Shown: one piece after another, positions 1 through 6,874 of the stretch
How positions within the stretch are numbered: position 1 is the stretch's first letter
Layout: each line of letters opens with the position of its first letter
Source of the DNA: Bacteroidales bacterium
Lineage (GTDB): Bacteria; Bacteroidota; Bacteroidia; Bacteroidales; UBA12077
Direction: 5' to 3'
Length of the DNA: 13,288 nucleotides
NCBI GenBank assembly: GCA_030635365.1
Contig: DAOVYZ010000028.1
Location: 1-13,288 of the forward strand
Made by a program: the position numbers and the translations under genes
Notes under the pieces: generated by a model
What the model was told of the DNA's origin: nothing
What the model saw: the letters and a program-made list of their open reading frames with translations, nothing else
Database searches by the model: none

Positions 1-46
1 AAATCACGAGCCAGGCATTTTTTACAGGCAAATGCCTGACGCGTAA

Positions 47-715
47 GACTGCCTTCATGGTGGAGTAGCTCAGGGTTTAAATTACGTTGAGTTTGCAGAT
101 CCAACAATTGGTAATGGTTACACTGTTGATGTTGTTGAGTCAAATGCACTTTGTGCAAGTGCAACTACGATTACACAGACAATTAACGTAATTGCAGCTC
201 CAACAGCTACAATTACAACTGCAGATATTTTAGTACCTGCCGCTTGTGGTAACCAAGCTGCTGAAACGGTTAGTATAACTTTTGTTGAAAATGTACCTGA
301 TGCATTAGCCGGATTTGCATTTGCTGTTCGCGAATATGTTGAAACAATAGATGGTTTAGGTGTTCAAGTTGGAGTTGTTAGTGATAATACAACTTTTGTA
401 AATGAAACATTAGCATCAAAAGCTGTTTTAGCTGACTTTACTGGAGCATCTTCTACTCCTAATTTTTATTATGAATTTACTACATCTAGCCTTGATGTTT
501 CAGGAGGACTTCGTACAAGATATACTTATACTCTTTTAGAAGCTTCTGATGCAGGTACTGGAACTGATGGTGTTATTTCTGCTATATCTCAAAAATCCCA
601 ATATATTGATGGACTTGCAACTTATCCTTTTACTGATAATCAAGTTGTATTTATTGTGAATCCAGCACCTGTTACTGGTCCAATCTATCATATTGCTAAT
701 GATTTTAATTTATAA
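47..715 (+). CDS. C-terminal part of a secreted repeat/adhesin-like protein (5' end missing or broken)
   Basis: The frame is open from 47 to the TAA at 713-715 (about 222 residues) with no convincing start, and an in-frame TAA at 44-46 closes it upstream. The protein is rich in Thr, Ala, Val and Ser and poor in Lys, as in extracellular beta-sandwich repeat proteins. It ends in a short motif, PVTGPIYHIANDFNL; from memory, a TGPIYHI-like tail is common on large secreted Bacteroidota proteins, but I could not check this. It sits directly upstream of a CHU_C protein and a PorP/SprF protein, where a large T9SS-secreted adhesin is often found. The first ~45 bases carry a 9-bp inverted repeat and do not read on in the same frame. 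I therefore suspect either an assembly-edge artefact or a frameshifted gene. The secreted, adhesin-like nature is reasonably likely; the exact function is unknown. Confidence 0.6.
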   Translation, partial: DCLHGGVAQGLNYVEFADPTIGNGYTVDVVESNALCASATTITQTINVIAAPTATITTADILVPAACGNQAAETVSITFVENVPDALAGFAFAVREYVETIDGLGVQVGVVSDNTTFVNETLASKAVLADFTGASSTPNFYYEFTTSSLDVSGGLRTRYTYTLLEASDAGTGTDGVISAISQKSQYIDGLATYPFTDNQVVFIVNPAPVTGPIYHIANDFNL

Positions 716-735
716 AAGTTTATAATTATTTTAAC

Positions 736-771
736 AACTGGTTTAGGTAAAATATTTTACCTAAACCAGTT
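736..771. terminator. 36-bp perfect palindrome, likely bidirectional terminator
   Basis: The 18 bases at 736-753 are the exact reverse complement of 754-771; the arm begins AACTGGTTTAGG. It lies 20 bp after the stop of the upstream secreted-protein gene and 29 bp before the next gene. The stem is long and the centre is A/T-only. Flanking runs are A/T-rich (TTATTTTAA before, ATAAAAACA after), so it could stop transcription, protect an mRNA end, or separate expression of two genes of one cassette. No U-run as strong as the terminator at 2852-2883 is present. Confidence 0.55.
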
Positions 772-800
772 ATAAAAACAAAATAGCATAACTAAAAAGG

Positions 801-1811
801 GTGAAATTGAAAAAAAATCTTAACATATTAATTATTTTAATACTGATAGGTTTAGGAATGAATAGTTATGCTCAAAATTTGCCTGTAGCTTGCGGTGGTA
901 GTACCGAATGGTACGGTGTTGTCGGGGATAATGGTTTCTCCGATTTTGATTGGGAAGTTACAGGAGGAACAATTCTAAGAAATTATAATGATTCCATTCA
1001 GGTTCAATGGAATTTTATTGCTGGTGCTCACTTTATAAGAGTGACAGAAATAAACAGGTATGGTTGTTCTAGCGAACAACTGGAAGATACGGTTTTAATA
1101 ACTTCACCATTTATTGATGTAGGTTTAGATGAGGAATTATGTAGAGGTGAAACATACGAATTTGTGGCTGCTACATCTGATGTAACTTCATTATTGTGGC
1201 AGGACGGAAGCAGTGGCGAAACTTTTATTGCTTCCGAATCCGGAGATTATTGGGTTCGGGTTGAAGATGAATATGGTTGTGTGAACTCAGATACTGCTAC
1301 TTTAATAGTACACGAACTGCCAATTATAGATTTAGGTACTGATACGACACTTTGTGAAACAAATGGAAGTATAGTATATGATGCTTCAGGGTATAGTTCT
1401 GTAAATTGGCTTGATGGAGAAAGTATAGCACCTATGTTTACGGTTTATACCAGTACTCAGGATCAGGAAATATGGGTTACGGTAACAGGCCAATTTGGAT
1501 GTGAGGGGTCGGATACTGTTGTTGTTAGATTCTGTGGTGAATTTGAAATTCCAAACGCATTTACACCTAATGATGATGGTTCGAATGATAAATGGGAAAT
1601 AGAACAATTATTTGTATTTGAACAAGTAACAATAGACGTATATAATCGCTGGGGAGAAAGGGTATTCCATACCGATGGTTATTCTTCAGGCCAATATTGG
1701 GATGGAACTGACCAGAAAGGTAAGAAATTACCAATGGATGCTTACTACTATGTAATAGACTTGCATAATGATGAGGAGCCAATTGTTGGAACAGTAACAA
1801 TAATTAGATAA
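801..1811 (+). CDS. Gliding motility-associated C-terminal (CHU_C) domain protein, T9SS-exported
   Basis: A 336-aa exported protein. The N-terminus (KLKKNLNILIILILIGLG...SYAQ) is a signal peptide with probable cleavage after AQ near residue 25. The middle has two diverged repeats starting near residues 106 and 176, each with a (D/V)GxDxxLC motif and WxDG-like turns, resembling Ig/PKD-type beta-sandwiches. Residues 248-336 are a clear CHU_C/type-B T9SS sorting domain: IPNAFTPNDDGxND, then VYNRWGERVF, YWDGT and YYYVIDL. By family knowledge such proteins cross the outer membrane by the type IX system and work with a partner PorP/SprF, which is the next gene (42 bp downstream). The start could be GTG 801 or TTG 807; no ATG lies before the hydrophobic core. 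Role in adhesion or gliding is inferred. Confidence 0.9.
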   Translation: MKLKKNLNILIILILIGLGMNSYAQNLPVACGGSTEWYGVVGDNGFSDFDWEVTGGTILRNYNDSIQVQWNFIAGAHFIRVTEINRYGCSSEQLEDTVLITSPFIDVGLDEELCRGETYEFVAATSDVTSLLWQDGSSGETFIASESGDYWVRVEDEYGCVNSDTATLIVHELPIIDLGTDTTLCETNGSIVYDASGYSSVNWLDGESIAPMFTVYTSTQDQEIWVTVTGQFGCEGSDTVVVRFCGEFEIPNAFTPNDDGSNDKWEIEQLFVFEQVTIDVYNRWGERVFHTDGYSSGQYWDGTDQKGKKLPMDAYYYVIDLHNDEEPIVGTVTIIR

Positions 1812-1853
1812 ATTTTTGGAAAAGTCGTTGAGATTGATTTGTTTTGCGGAGAA

Positions 1854-2825
1854 ATGAGAAAAATACTATTAATATTATGCATTATAACATTGACTATATT
1901 AACTGCAGTAAGTCAGGTAGATTACAGTCAATATATGATGAATTTATACCTCATTAACCCTGCTTTTGCCGGAAGTGAGGGTTATACTTCATTTGACCTT
2001 ACGGCTCGTCAACAGTGGCTTGGTTTTGAAGATGCCCCAATGACACAGTCTATTAGCGGGCAAACAAGAATTACAAAAACAAGTTATGTTTCTAAATCAA
2101 GATCAGTTAGAAAAAGGGTGAAAAAACGCCGTCCTAGTGGAAAAGTAGGATTAGGTGGCTATTTATATAATGACCAAAATGGGCCTATAGGAAAAACGGG
2201 ACTGGAGGTTTCTTATGCTTACCACTTATTTGCCGGTGACGGGCAACTTTCTTTAGGTTTATCATTATCGTCATATCAATTTAGGGTTAATACAAATGAC
2301 TTAAATACTTCGGAGGGTTATGATCCACTGTTGGATGAGGCTCGTGAAAGTATGTTTATACCGGATGGAAGTGTTGGAGTATTCTACACATTTCAACCTT
2401 TTTACATTGGCCTTTCTGCAAGGAATTTGTTTCAGGCAACAGTTAAATTTGGTTCCGATAATAGTTTTACCGATTATCAGCAAGTACGAAGGTATTACTT
2501 GACTACAGGATATAAATATGATATGGATAATGATTTTGAAATAGAGCCTTCCATATTATTAAATACTACTGAAGCTTTCCATTTGCAAGCAGATATAACA
2601 TTAAAAGGTTATTACAGGAGAGATTATTGGTTAGGATTTTCATATAGAACAGGTAATGCTTTTGTTACTATGGTAGGAATAAAGGTAGATAGATTATACT
2701 TCGGTTATGCATTTGATTATTCGCTGAACGATATCCAACGAATTAGTTATGGTTCTCATGAAATAATGATTGGACTGAAATTTGGTGATACTTCCAGAAG
2801 ATACAGATGGTTGAACAGATTCTAA
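1854..2825 (+). CDS. PorP/SprF family type IX secretion system membrane protein
   Basis: A 323-aa protein from the ATG at 1854. The frame also opens at TTG 1839, but the ATG puts the signal peptide (MRKILLILCIITLTILTAVSQ) directly at the start. The mature N-terminus, VDYSQYMMNLYLINPAFAGSEGY, followed by LTARQQWLGFEDAPMTQ, is the hallmark of the family. It is followed by alternating beta-strand segments (YLYNDQNGPIG, YHLFAGDGQLSLGLSLS, GLSARNLFQ) and ends in an outer-membrane-like strand, HEIMIGLKFG. Known members are outer-membrane proteins needed for secretion or surface attachment of a cognate large T9SS adhesin (SprF with SprB). It is co-oriented with the CHU_C gene 42 bp upstream and followed by an intrinsic terminator, so the two probably form one operon. 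A basic stretch (KSRSVRKRVKKRRPSGK, about residues 81-97) lies in a predicted loop. Confidence 0.92.
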   Translation: MRKILLILCIITLTILTAVSQVDYSQYMMNLYLINPAFAGSEGYTSFDLTARQQWLGFEDAPMTQSISGQTRITKTSYVSKSRSVRKRVKKRRPSGKVGLGGYLYNDQNGPIGKTGLEVSYAYHLFAGDGQLSLGLSLSSYQFRVNTNDLNTSEGYDPLLDEARESMFIPDGSVGVFYTFQPFYIGLSARNLFQATVKFGSDNSFTDYQQVRRYYLTTGYKYDMDNDFEIEPSILLNTTEAFHLQADITLKGYYRRDYWLGFSYRTGNAFVTMVGIKVDRLYFGYAFDYSLNDIQRISYGSHEIMIGLKFGDTSRRYRWLNRF

Positions 2826-2851
2826 AATAGAATATTTGAAAATTGTTTAAT

Positions 2852-2883
2852 TGCTTTGCTTTTGCAAGGCATTTTTTGTTTTA
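2852..2883 (+). terminator. Intrinsic terminator after the porP/sprF-like gene
   Basis: An 8-bp stem, TGCTTTGC (2852-2859) paired with GCAAGGCA (2864-2871, one G-U pair), has a TTTT loop and is followed by six T, a G and more T. It is 26 bp after the stop codon and has the canonical rho-independent shape. Confidence 0.8.
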
Positions 2884-2943
2884 TTTACTACAGAATAATT
2901 TCCTGATTATTATCTTATTTTGTAAATTGTGGCATGTAATAAA

Positions 2944-2976
2944 AGACCTGACAGGTTTTTAAAACCTGTCAGGTCT
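2944..2976. repeat. 33-bp palindromic interspersed repeat (CCTGACAGG/CCTGTCAGG type)
   Basis: Arms 2944-2959 and 2961-2976 are exact 16-base reverse complements around a single T; the arm reads AGACCTGACAGGTTTT. The first terminator already lies upstream, so this is not needed to end the porP transcript. I recall very similar palindromes scattered between genes of many Bacteroidota, which suggests a REP-like repeat, but no copy count could be made. An 11-base half copy, AACCTGTCAGG, occurs at 8470-8480. Confidence 0.65.
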
Positions 2977-3018
2977 GAATGATAATTTAAACATGATTTG
3001 ATAATAAATAACTAAATA

Positions 3019-3071
3019 GTGTTTTTAAGAAAACACCTGTTTTTGTAGAGTGGCGTTTTCTTATAGCCACT
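3019..3071 (+). promoter_or_regulatory. Leader with overlapping alternative hairpins before the TPR gene
   Basis: Three short inverted repeats overlap: GTGTTTT/AAAACAC (3019-3025 with 3030-3036), AAGAAAAC/GTTTTCTT (3027-3034 with 3055-3062) and AGTGGC/GCCACT (3049-3054 with 3066-3071). The second cannot form together with the first and competes with the third. The block ends 20 bp before the ATG of the TPR gene. No named riboswitch or leader peptide was recognised, so a regulatory role is only a possibility. Confidence 0.3.
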
Positions 3072-3091
3072 AAATAATAAAATTAAAAAGT

Positions 3092-4423
3092 ATGAAGAAA
3101 ATAATTATCCCGATTTCTATTATTGCAGTGTTTATTGTAATCTTTATTATCATAAAACCTCATATCTCAAATAATTATTATAATAAAGGTTTAGTGTGTG
3201 TTGATTCTGCAAAATATGATATCGCTATCGAATACTTTGGTAAGGCTTTAAAATTTAAAAAGAAGAATGTAGATGTATTATTGGCGCGTGCTAATACATT
3301 TTATCAAATAGAGCAGGAGCTGAAAGCTTTAGATGATTATAATGCATTATTGATATTAGATGGAGAAAACAAGGATGCTTTATTTGGGCGGGCATTAGTT
3401 TTTATTAAACAATTGGATTTTGAAAGTGCCATAGCAGATTTAAATCATGCTAAAAATATTAATAAAGACGAGGCTGATATCTATTATTTTCTGGGCTATG
3501 CGAAATTTAATTTAAAAAAATATGAGATGGCTTTAGTTGAGTTCAATAAGGCAATTCAGCTGGACTCTGCTTATGCTGAAGCTTATCATCAAAGGGGTAT
3601 TGTTAAGGCAAACCTGGGCGATTTAGAGGGTTCGGTAAAAGATTTTAATATGGCATTGGAATTAGATAAAGATAATCTTGATGCCTATCAACGAAGAGTG
3701 AAATATCGAATTAATAAAGATGATTATAGAGGTGCTATTGCCGATTATGATGCAATAATAGAATTGGATGCACATAATCAGGATGCATATTTTCAAAGAG
3801 GTTATTTCAAGCTTCAGATAAGAGACTTTGAGGGAGCTTTATTGGATTTTGATAGTGCTATTGAGATAGATCCTAATATTGCTAAATACTATAAAAAAAG
3901 AGGGAATGCATATGCTGCCATGCAAAAATTTAGTGATGCCCTTAGTGACTTTGAAAAAGCACTTAAATTAAATAGTAATGATTTTGAATCGTATTATAGT
4001 AGAGGGCTTGTTTATTTATATACGTCAGAGTTGACTAAGGCAATTGAGAATTTTAATTCAGCCCTGAAAATTAAAAAAGACTACTTTGAGGCATATTATA
4101 ATAGAGGAGTAGCTAAAGCAATGAATCAAAAGTACACGGAATCGATAAAAGATTTCACTTTAGCTTTGAATTACAATAATGAATATATGGAGGCATATCT
4201 TAGTAGAGCGATTTCTCTGGGAATGATAAAAAAACATAAAGAGGCGATTGTGGATTATGATATATACATAAATAAAATTAAAAATAATGGTAATGCTTAT
4301 TTAAATAGAGCTGTCTCAAGAATTAATATTAATAATTACCAGGACGGATGCAAGGATCTTAAAAAGGCTCTTAAGTTAGGAATAGAAAGAGCTCAGGACA
4401 TGTTAAATATGTACTGTAAATAA
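3092..4423 (+). CDS. Membrane-anchored tetratricopeptide repeat (TPR) protein
   Basis: A 443-aa protein. Residues 3-22 (KIIIPISIIAVFIVIFIIIK) form one uncleaved N-terminal membrane helix. From about residue 27 to 434 the protein is almost entirely about twelve consecutive 34-residue TPRs, with the usual G/A-Y, A and D-P/D-N positions (for example AYHQRGIVKANLGDLEGSVKDFNMALELD). The C-terminus, DGCKDLKKALKLGIERAQDMLNMYC, is the typical last, Cys-containing repeat of Bacteroidota TPR proteins. TPR superhelices bind other proteins, so this is a scaffold probably facing the periplasm; the partner is unknown. It has its own leader region and is followed 11 bp later by the beta-lactamase-fold gene in the same orientation, so the two are likely co-transcribed and could act together. 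The family call is secure; no specific function can be given. Confidence 0.88.
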   Translation: MKKIIIPISIIAVFIVIFIIIKPHISNNYYNKGLVCVDSAKYDIAIEYFGKALKFKKKNVDVLLARANTFYQIEQELKALDDYNALLILDGENKDALFGRALVFIKQLDFESAIADLNHAKNINKDEADIYYFLGYAKFNLKKYEMALVEFNKAIQLDSAYAEAYHQRGIVKANLGDLEGSVKDFNMALELDKDNLDAYQRRVKYRINKDDYRGAIADYDAIIELDAHNQDAYFQRGYFKLQIRDFEGALLDFDSAIEIDPNIAKYYKKRGNAYAAMQKFSDALSDFEKALKLNSNDFESYYSRGLVYLYTSELTKAIENFNSALKIKKDYFEAYYNRGVAKAMNQKYTESIKDFTLALNYNNEYMEAYLSRAISLGMIKKHKEAIVDYDIYINKIKNNGNAYLNRAVSRININNYQDGCKDLKKALKLGIERAQDMLNMYCK

Positions 4424-4434
4424 TATATTTGATA

Positions 4435-5505
4435 ATGAAGTTACTAAAAATAGCATTTGGTTTTTTTGTATTATTCCATTTTACTCAATTTGCAGTACAA
4501 GGGCAGGATACAAATGATCATAAAGAAATAGAAAAAAAGGTTGGCCATTATTTAAAATATTTTTCAAAAAATAATCCGGGAGCTGTTGTTACTGTTATGA
4601 AAGAAGGAGGTATTGTTTTTAATAGAGCCTATGGATTATCCAATATTGAAGCTAAGGAAAAAAATACGATTGATAAGACATTTAATTTGGCAGATATTAG
4701 TAAATCTTTTACTTCACTGGCAATACTTAAATTAGTTGAAAAAGGAAAGCTGGGTTTATATGATAATATCCTTGACATATTTCCTGATTTTCCACAATAT
4801 GGGAAAAAGATTCAGATAAAACATTTATTAAGTCATACTTCGGGATTAAAACCTTATGAGGAGGTTACCGAAATGTCTAATAAAGGAGTGTTAGAAATTT
4901 TATACAAAGAGAATGAAACGATTTTTGAGCCCGGAACCAAGTCAAAATACTCAAATTCTGACTATGCGCTATTGGCGATAATTATTGAAAAGATTTCTGG
5001 AATGCCGTATAAAGATTTTTTAACAAAATACATTTTTAAAAAGCTTTCTATGGAAAATACCTTCTTTGCTGATGAAATGGGTACTAAGAATATTGCATTA
5101 GGGCATTTTAAAGAGGATGAAAAGTATGTTGCCAGAATAAAGTCAAATATGGTTCTTGGGGAGCAGGGTATATTTACAAATTCTGTGGATTTTGCTAAAT
5201 GGGATAAAGCTTTATATTCCAATAAAATACTTTCTTGTGAGAATTTATCAAAAATATTTTCAGTTTTTCCTCTTTCAAATGGGGAGTTAAATCATCTCTA
5301 TGGATTTGGGTGGGCAATAATGAAAAAAAATAATGTACGTTATTTTTGGCATGGTGGTTCAGGAGATGGATATACAAATCTGGTATTGCATCTCCCGGAT
5401 ACAAAGACTACAGTGTTAGTACTTTCAAACCGAAATGATGGCTACGATTTTTTAAAGTTAGCAATACAAATAGCCAAGTTATTTGATAAAGACTTGAAAC
5501 TGTAG
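4435..5505 (+). CDS. Beta-lactamase-fold serine hydrolase homologue with Asp in place of the catalytic Ser
   Basis: A 356-aa protein from ATG 4435 (a TTG two codons upstream is an alternative), with a signal peptide MKLLKIAFGFFVLFHFTQFAVQGQ, so periplasmic or secreted. The fold is the class C beta-lactamase/DD-peptidase/esterase family: FNLADISKSFTSLAILKLVEKGKL, then IKHLLSHTSGL, the second motif YSN (Y172-N174), VLGEQGIFTNSVDFAKW, and the third motif HGG (H306-G308). In the first motif the family pattern is F-x-L-(G/A)-S-x-x-K; here the residue aligned with the nucleophilic serine is D87 (codon GAT at 4693-4695), with K90 conserved. The protein may therefore be a non-catalytic binder or use altered chemistry. 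It follows the TPR gene by 11 bp and ends 4 bp from the convergent kinase gene. The fold is sure; activity is doubtful. Confidence 0.85.
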   Translation: MKLLKIAFGFFVLFHFTQFAVQGQDTNDHKEIEKKVGHYLKYFSKNNPGAVVTVMKEGGIVFNRAYGLSNIEAKEKNTIDKTFNLADISKSFTSLAILKLVEKGKLGLYDNILDIFPDFPQYGKKIQIKHLLSHTSGLKPYEEVTEMSNKGVLEILYKENETIFEPGTKSKYSNSDYALLAIIIEKISGMPYKDFLTKYIFKKLSMENTFFADEMGTKNIALGHFKEDEKYVARIKSNMVLGEQGIFTNSVDFAKWDKALYSNKILSCENLSKIFSVFPLSNGELNHLYGFGWAIMKKNNVRYFWHGGSGDGYTNLVLHLPDTKTTVLVLSNRNDGYDFLKLAIQIAKLFDKDLKL

Positions 5506-5509
5506 TAAT

Positions 5510-6874
5510 TTAAAATGTTAACGTAAAAGTAGTACTTCCCTGTTTACCGTTTGGCAGGTCATCAATTTCTGAGTTAGCTGTAATTGACCCGCCGTGTAAT
5601 CGCATAATTTGTTTGGAAAGGCTTAATCCAATGCCTGAGCCTTTTGGTTTTGTAGTAAAAAACGGGATAAAAATTTTATCTAAAACTTCTTTTAATATTC
5701 CTTGTCCATTATCAGTAACCTGAATAGTAACACGCCCTCTTTTATTAAAATGTGATTTTAAGCTTATAGTTGGGTTTTTTCTTCCTTCGAGGGCATGAAT
5801 GGCATTTTTAATTAAATTGATCAAAACCTGTTCTATAAGCTTAGTATCGGCATGAAATTCTATTGATTCAGGCTCATATGATACAAGATATTTAACATTA
5901 TTTGATTTAATTTCTTCTTTAACCAAAAGGTTTATGTCATCAAAAACTTCTTTTACTTTGGCTATTCTAAAATTAGGTTTGGGTATCTTGGTTAAATTCC
6001 TATACGTATTAACAAAATGTAAAAGGCCATTACTTCTCTTATTTATTGTTTTAATAGCCAAGTGGACCTCTTCAATTGATTCTTTATCAGGTGGAGAGTC
6101 ATTATTCTTAGCGTCTTTAAACATTAAATCCAAGGTTGATGTAATCGAAGAAATTGGAGTAATGGAGTTCATTATTTCGTGTGTAAGAACACGGATTAAC
6201 TTTTGCCAGCTTTCTGTTTCCTGATCTTCCAGTACACTTTGAATATTTTTAATTGTAACTAAAATTATGCTTTTATCAAGAATCTTAAATTCGGTTCCCG
6301 ATATCACCAGTTGTAAAATATCATCTTCCTCTTGTACTTTAACAAGGCAACTCTTTCCGGGTTCGAAATTTAGCAGGGTATCTACTAGTTCTGTGCTTAT
6401 TATTTTTAGCTCATTAATGTTATTTAAATTGTTAATCTGAAACAATTTTTTAAAAGAGCTATTTACCATATCAACCTTACCATTACGCTGATAAGTAATA
6501 ATACTAACATCAATATTCTTTACAAGGCTCTGAAAGTAGTGATACTGTTCTTCTTTTTCGGATCTTACTTTTTGAAAATCATTAATAACATCATTAAATG
6601 CTTTATTTAGCTCATCAAATGATGAACCCATTCCTTCAATTTTAAATGACCGTGTAAACTCAGAAAAGCGGATTGATTCTAAAAAACTGGCAAGGTCTCT
6701 GTTCGTTTTATCAATATATTTAAAAATAAGATAAATCTGAAAAATTATTATTAAAGCAATGAGAAATGGAGTAATAAAATATTCTAAAGTAAGAGTATAA
6801 AAGAAAAGAAATATTGTTGCTGTAAGCAACAGGATTCTAAATATTGCAACAAATCTAAAATTTCTAAAGACCAT
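5510..6874 (-). CDS. NtrY-type sensor histidine kinase
   Basis: A 454-aa kinase. Two N-terminal membrane helices (about residues 8-28 and 32-52) with almost no periplasmic loop between them suggest sensing in the membrane or cytoplasm rather than of an outside ligand. A linker (about 55-105) leads to a PAS-like domain (about 110-215). The H box is LTHEIMNSITPI with phospho-acceptor H232, the N box is QVLINLIKNAIHAL, G1 is DNGQGI (388-393), then FxPFFTTKPKGSGIGLSL for the F and G2 boxes. The order and H box are those of NtrY-like partners of NtrC activators. Its start codon lies inside the end of the upstream activator gene (11-bp overlap), so the two are translationally coupled and almost certainly a cognate pair. 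The gene ends 4 bp from the convergent hydrolase with no separate hairpin terminator. Confidence 0.92.
   Translation of the reverse strand: MVFRNFRFVAIFRILLLTATIFLFFYTLTLEYFITPFLIALIIIFQIYLIFKYIDKTNRDLASFLESIRFSEFTRSFKIEGMGSSFDELNKAFNDVINDFQKVRSEKEEQYHYFQSLVKNIDVSIITYQRNGKVDMVNSSFKKLFQINNLNNINELKIISTELVDTLLNFEPGKSCLVKVQEEDDILQLVISGTEFKILDKSIILVTIKNIQSVLEDQETESWQKLIRVLTHEIMNSITPISSITSTLDLMFKDAKNNDSPPDKESIEEVHLAIKTINKRSNGLLHFVNTYRNLTKIPKPNFRIAKVKEVFDDINLLVKEEIKSNNVKYLVSYEPESIEFHADTKLIEQVLINLIKNAIHALEGRKNPTISLKSHFNKRGRVTIQVTDNGQGILKEVLDKIFIPFFTTKPKGSGIGLSLSKQIMRLHGGSITANSEIDDLPNGKQGSTTFTLTF

Noticed and set aside
61..80. tRNA-like string GTGGAGTAGCTCAGGGTTTA
   Set aside because: It resembles a tRNA D-arm start, but no acceptor, anticodon or T arm follows and the DNA is read through by a protein frame.
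1386..1800. Minus-strand open frames opposite the CHU_C gene
   Set aside because: Shadow frames of a well-supported gene, without family features.
3092..4423. Direct repeats across the TPR gene as a CRISPR-like or tandem DNA array
   Set aside because: The periodicity is at protein level (34 residues); the DNA of the units is strongly diverged.
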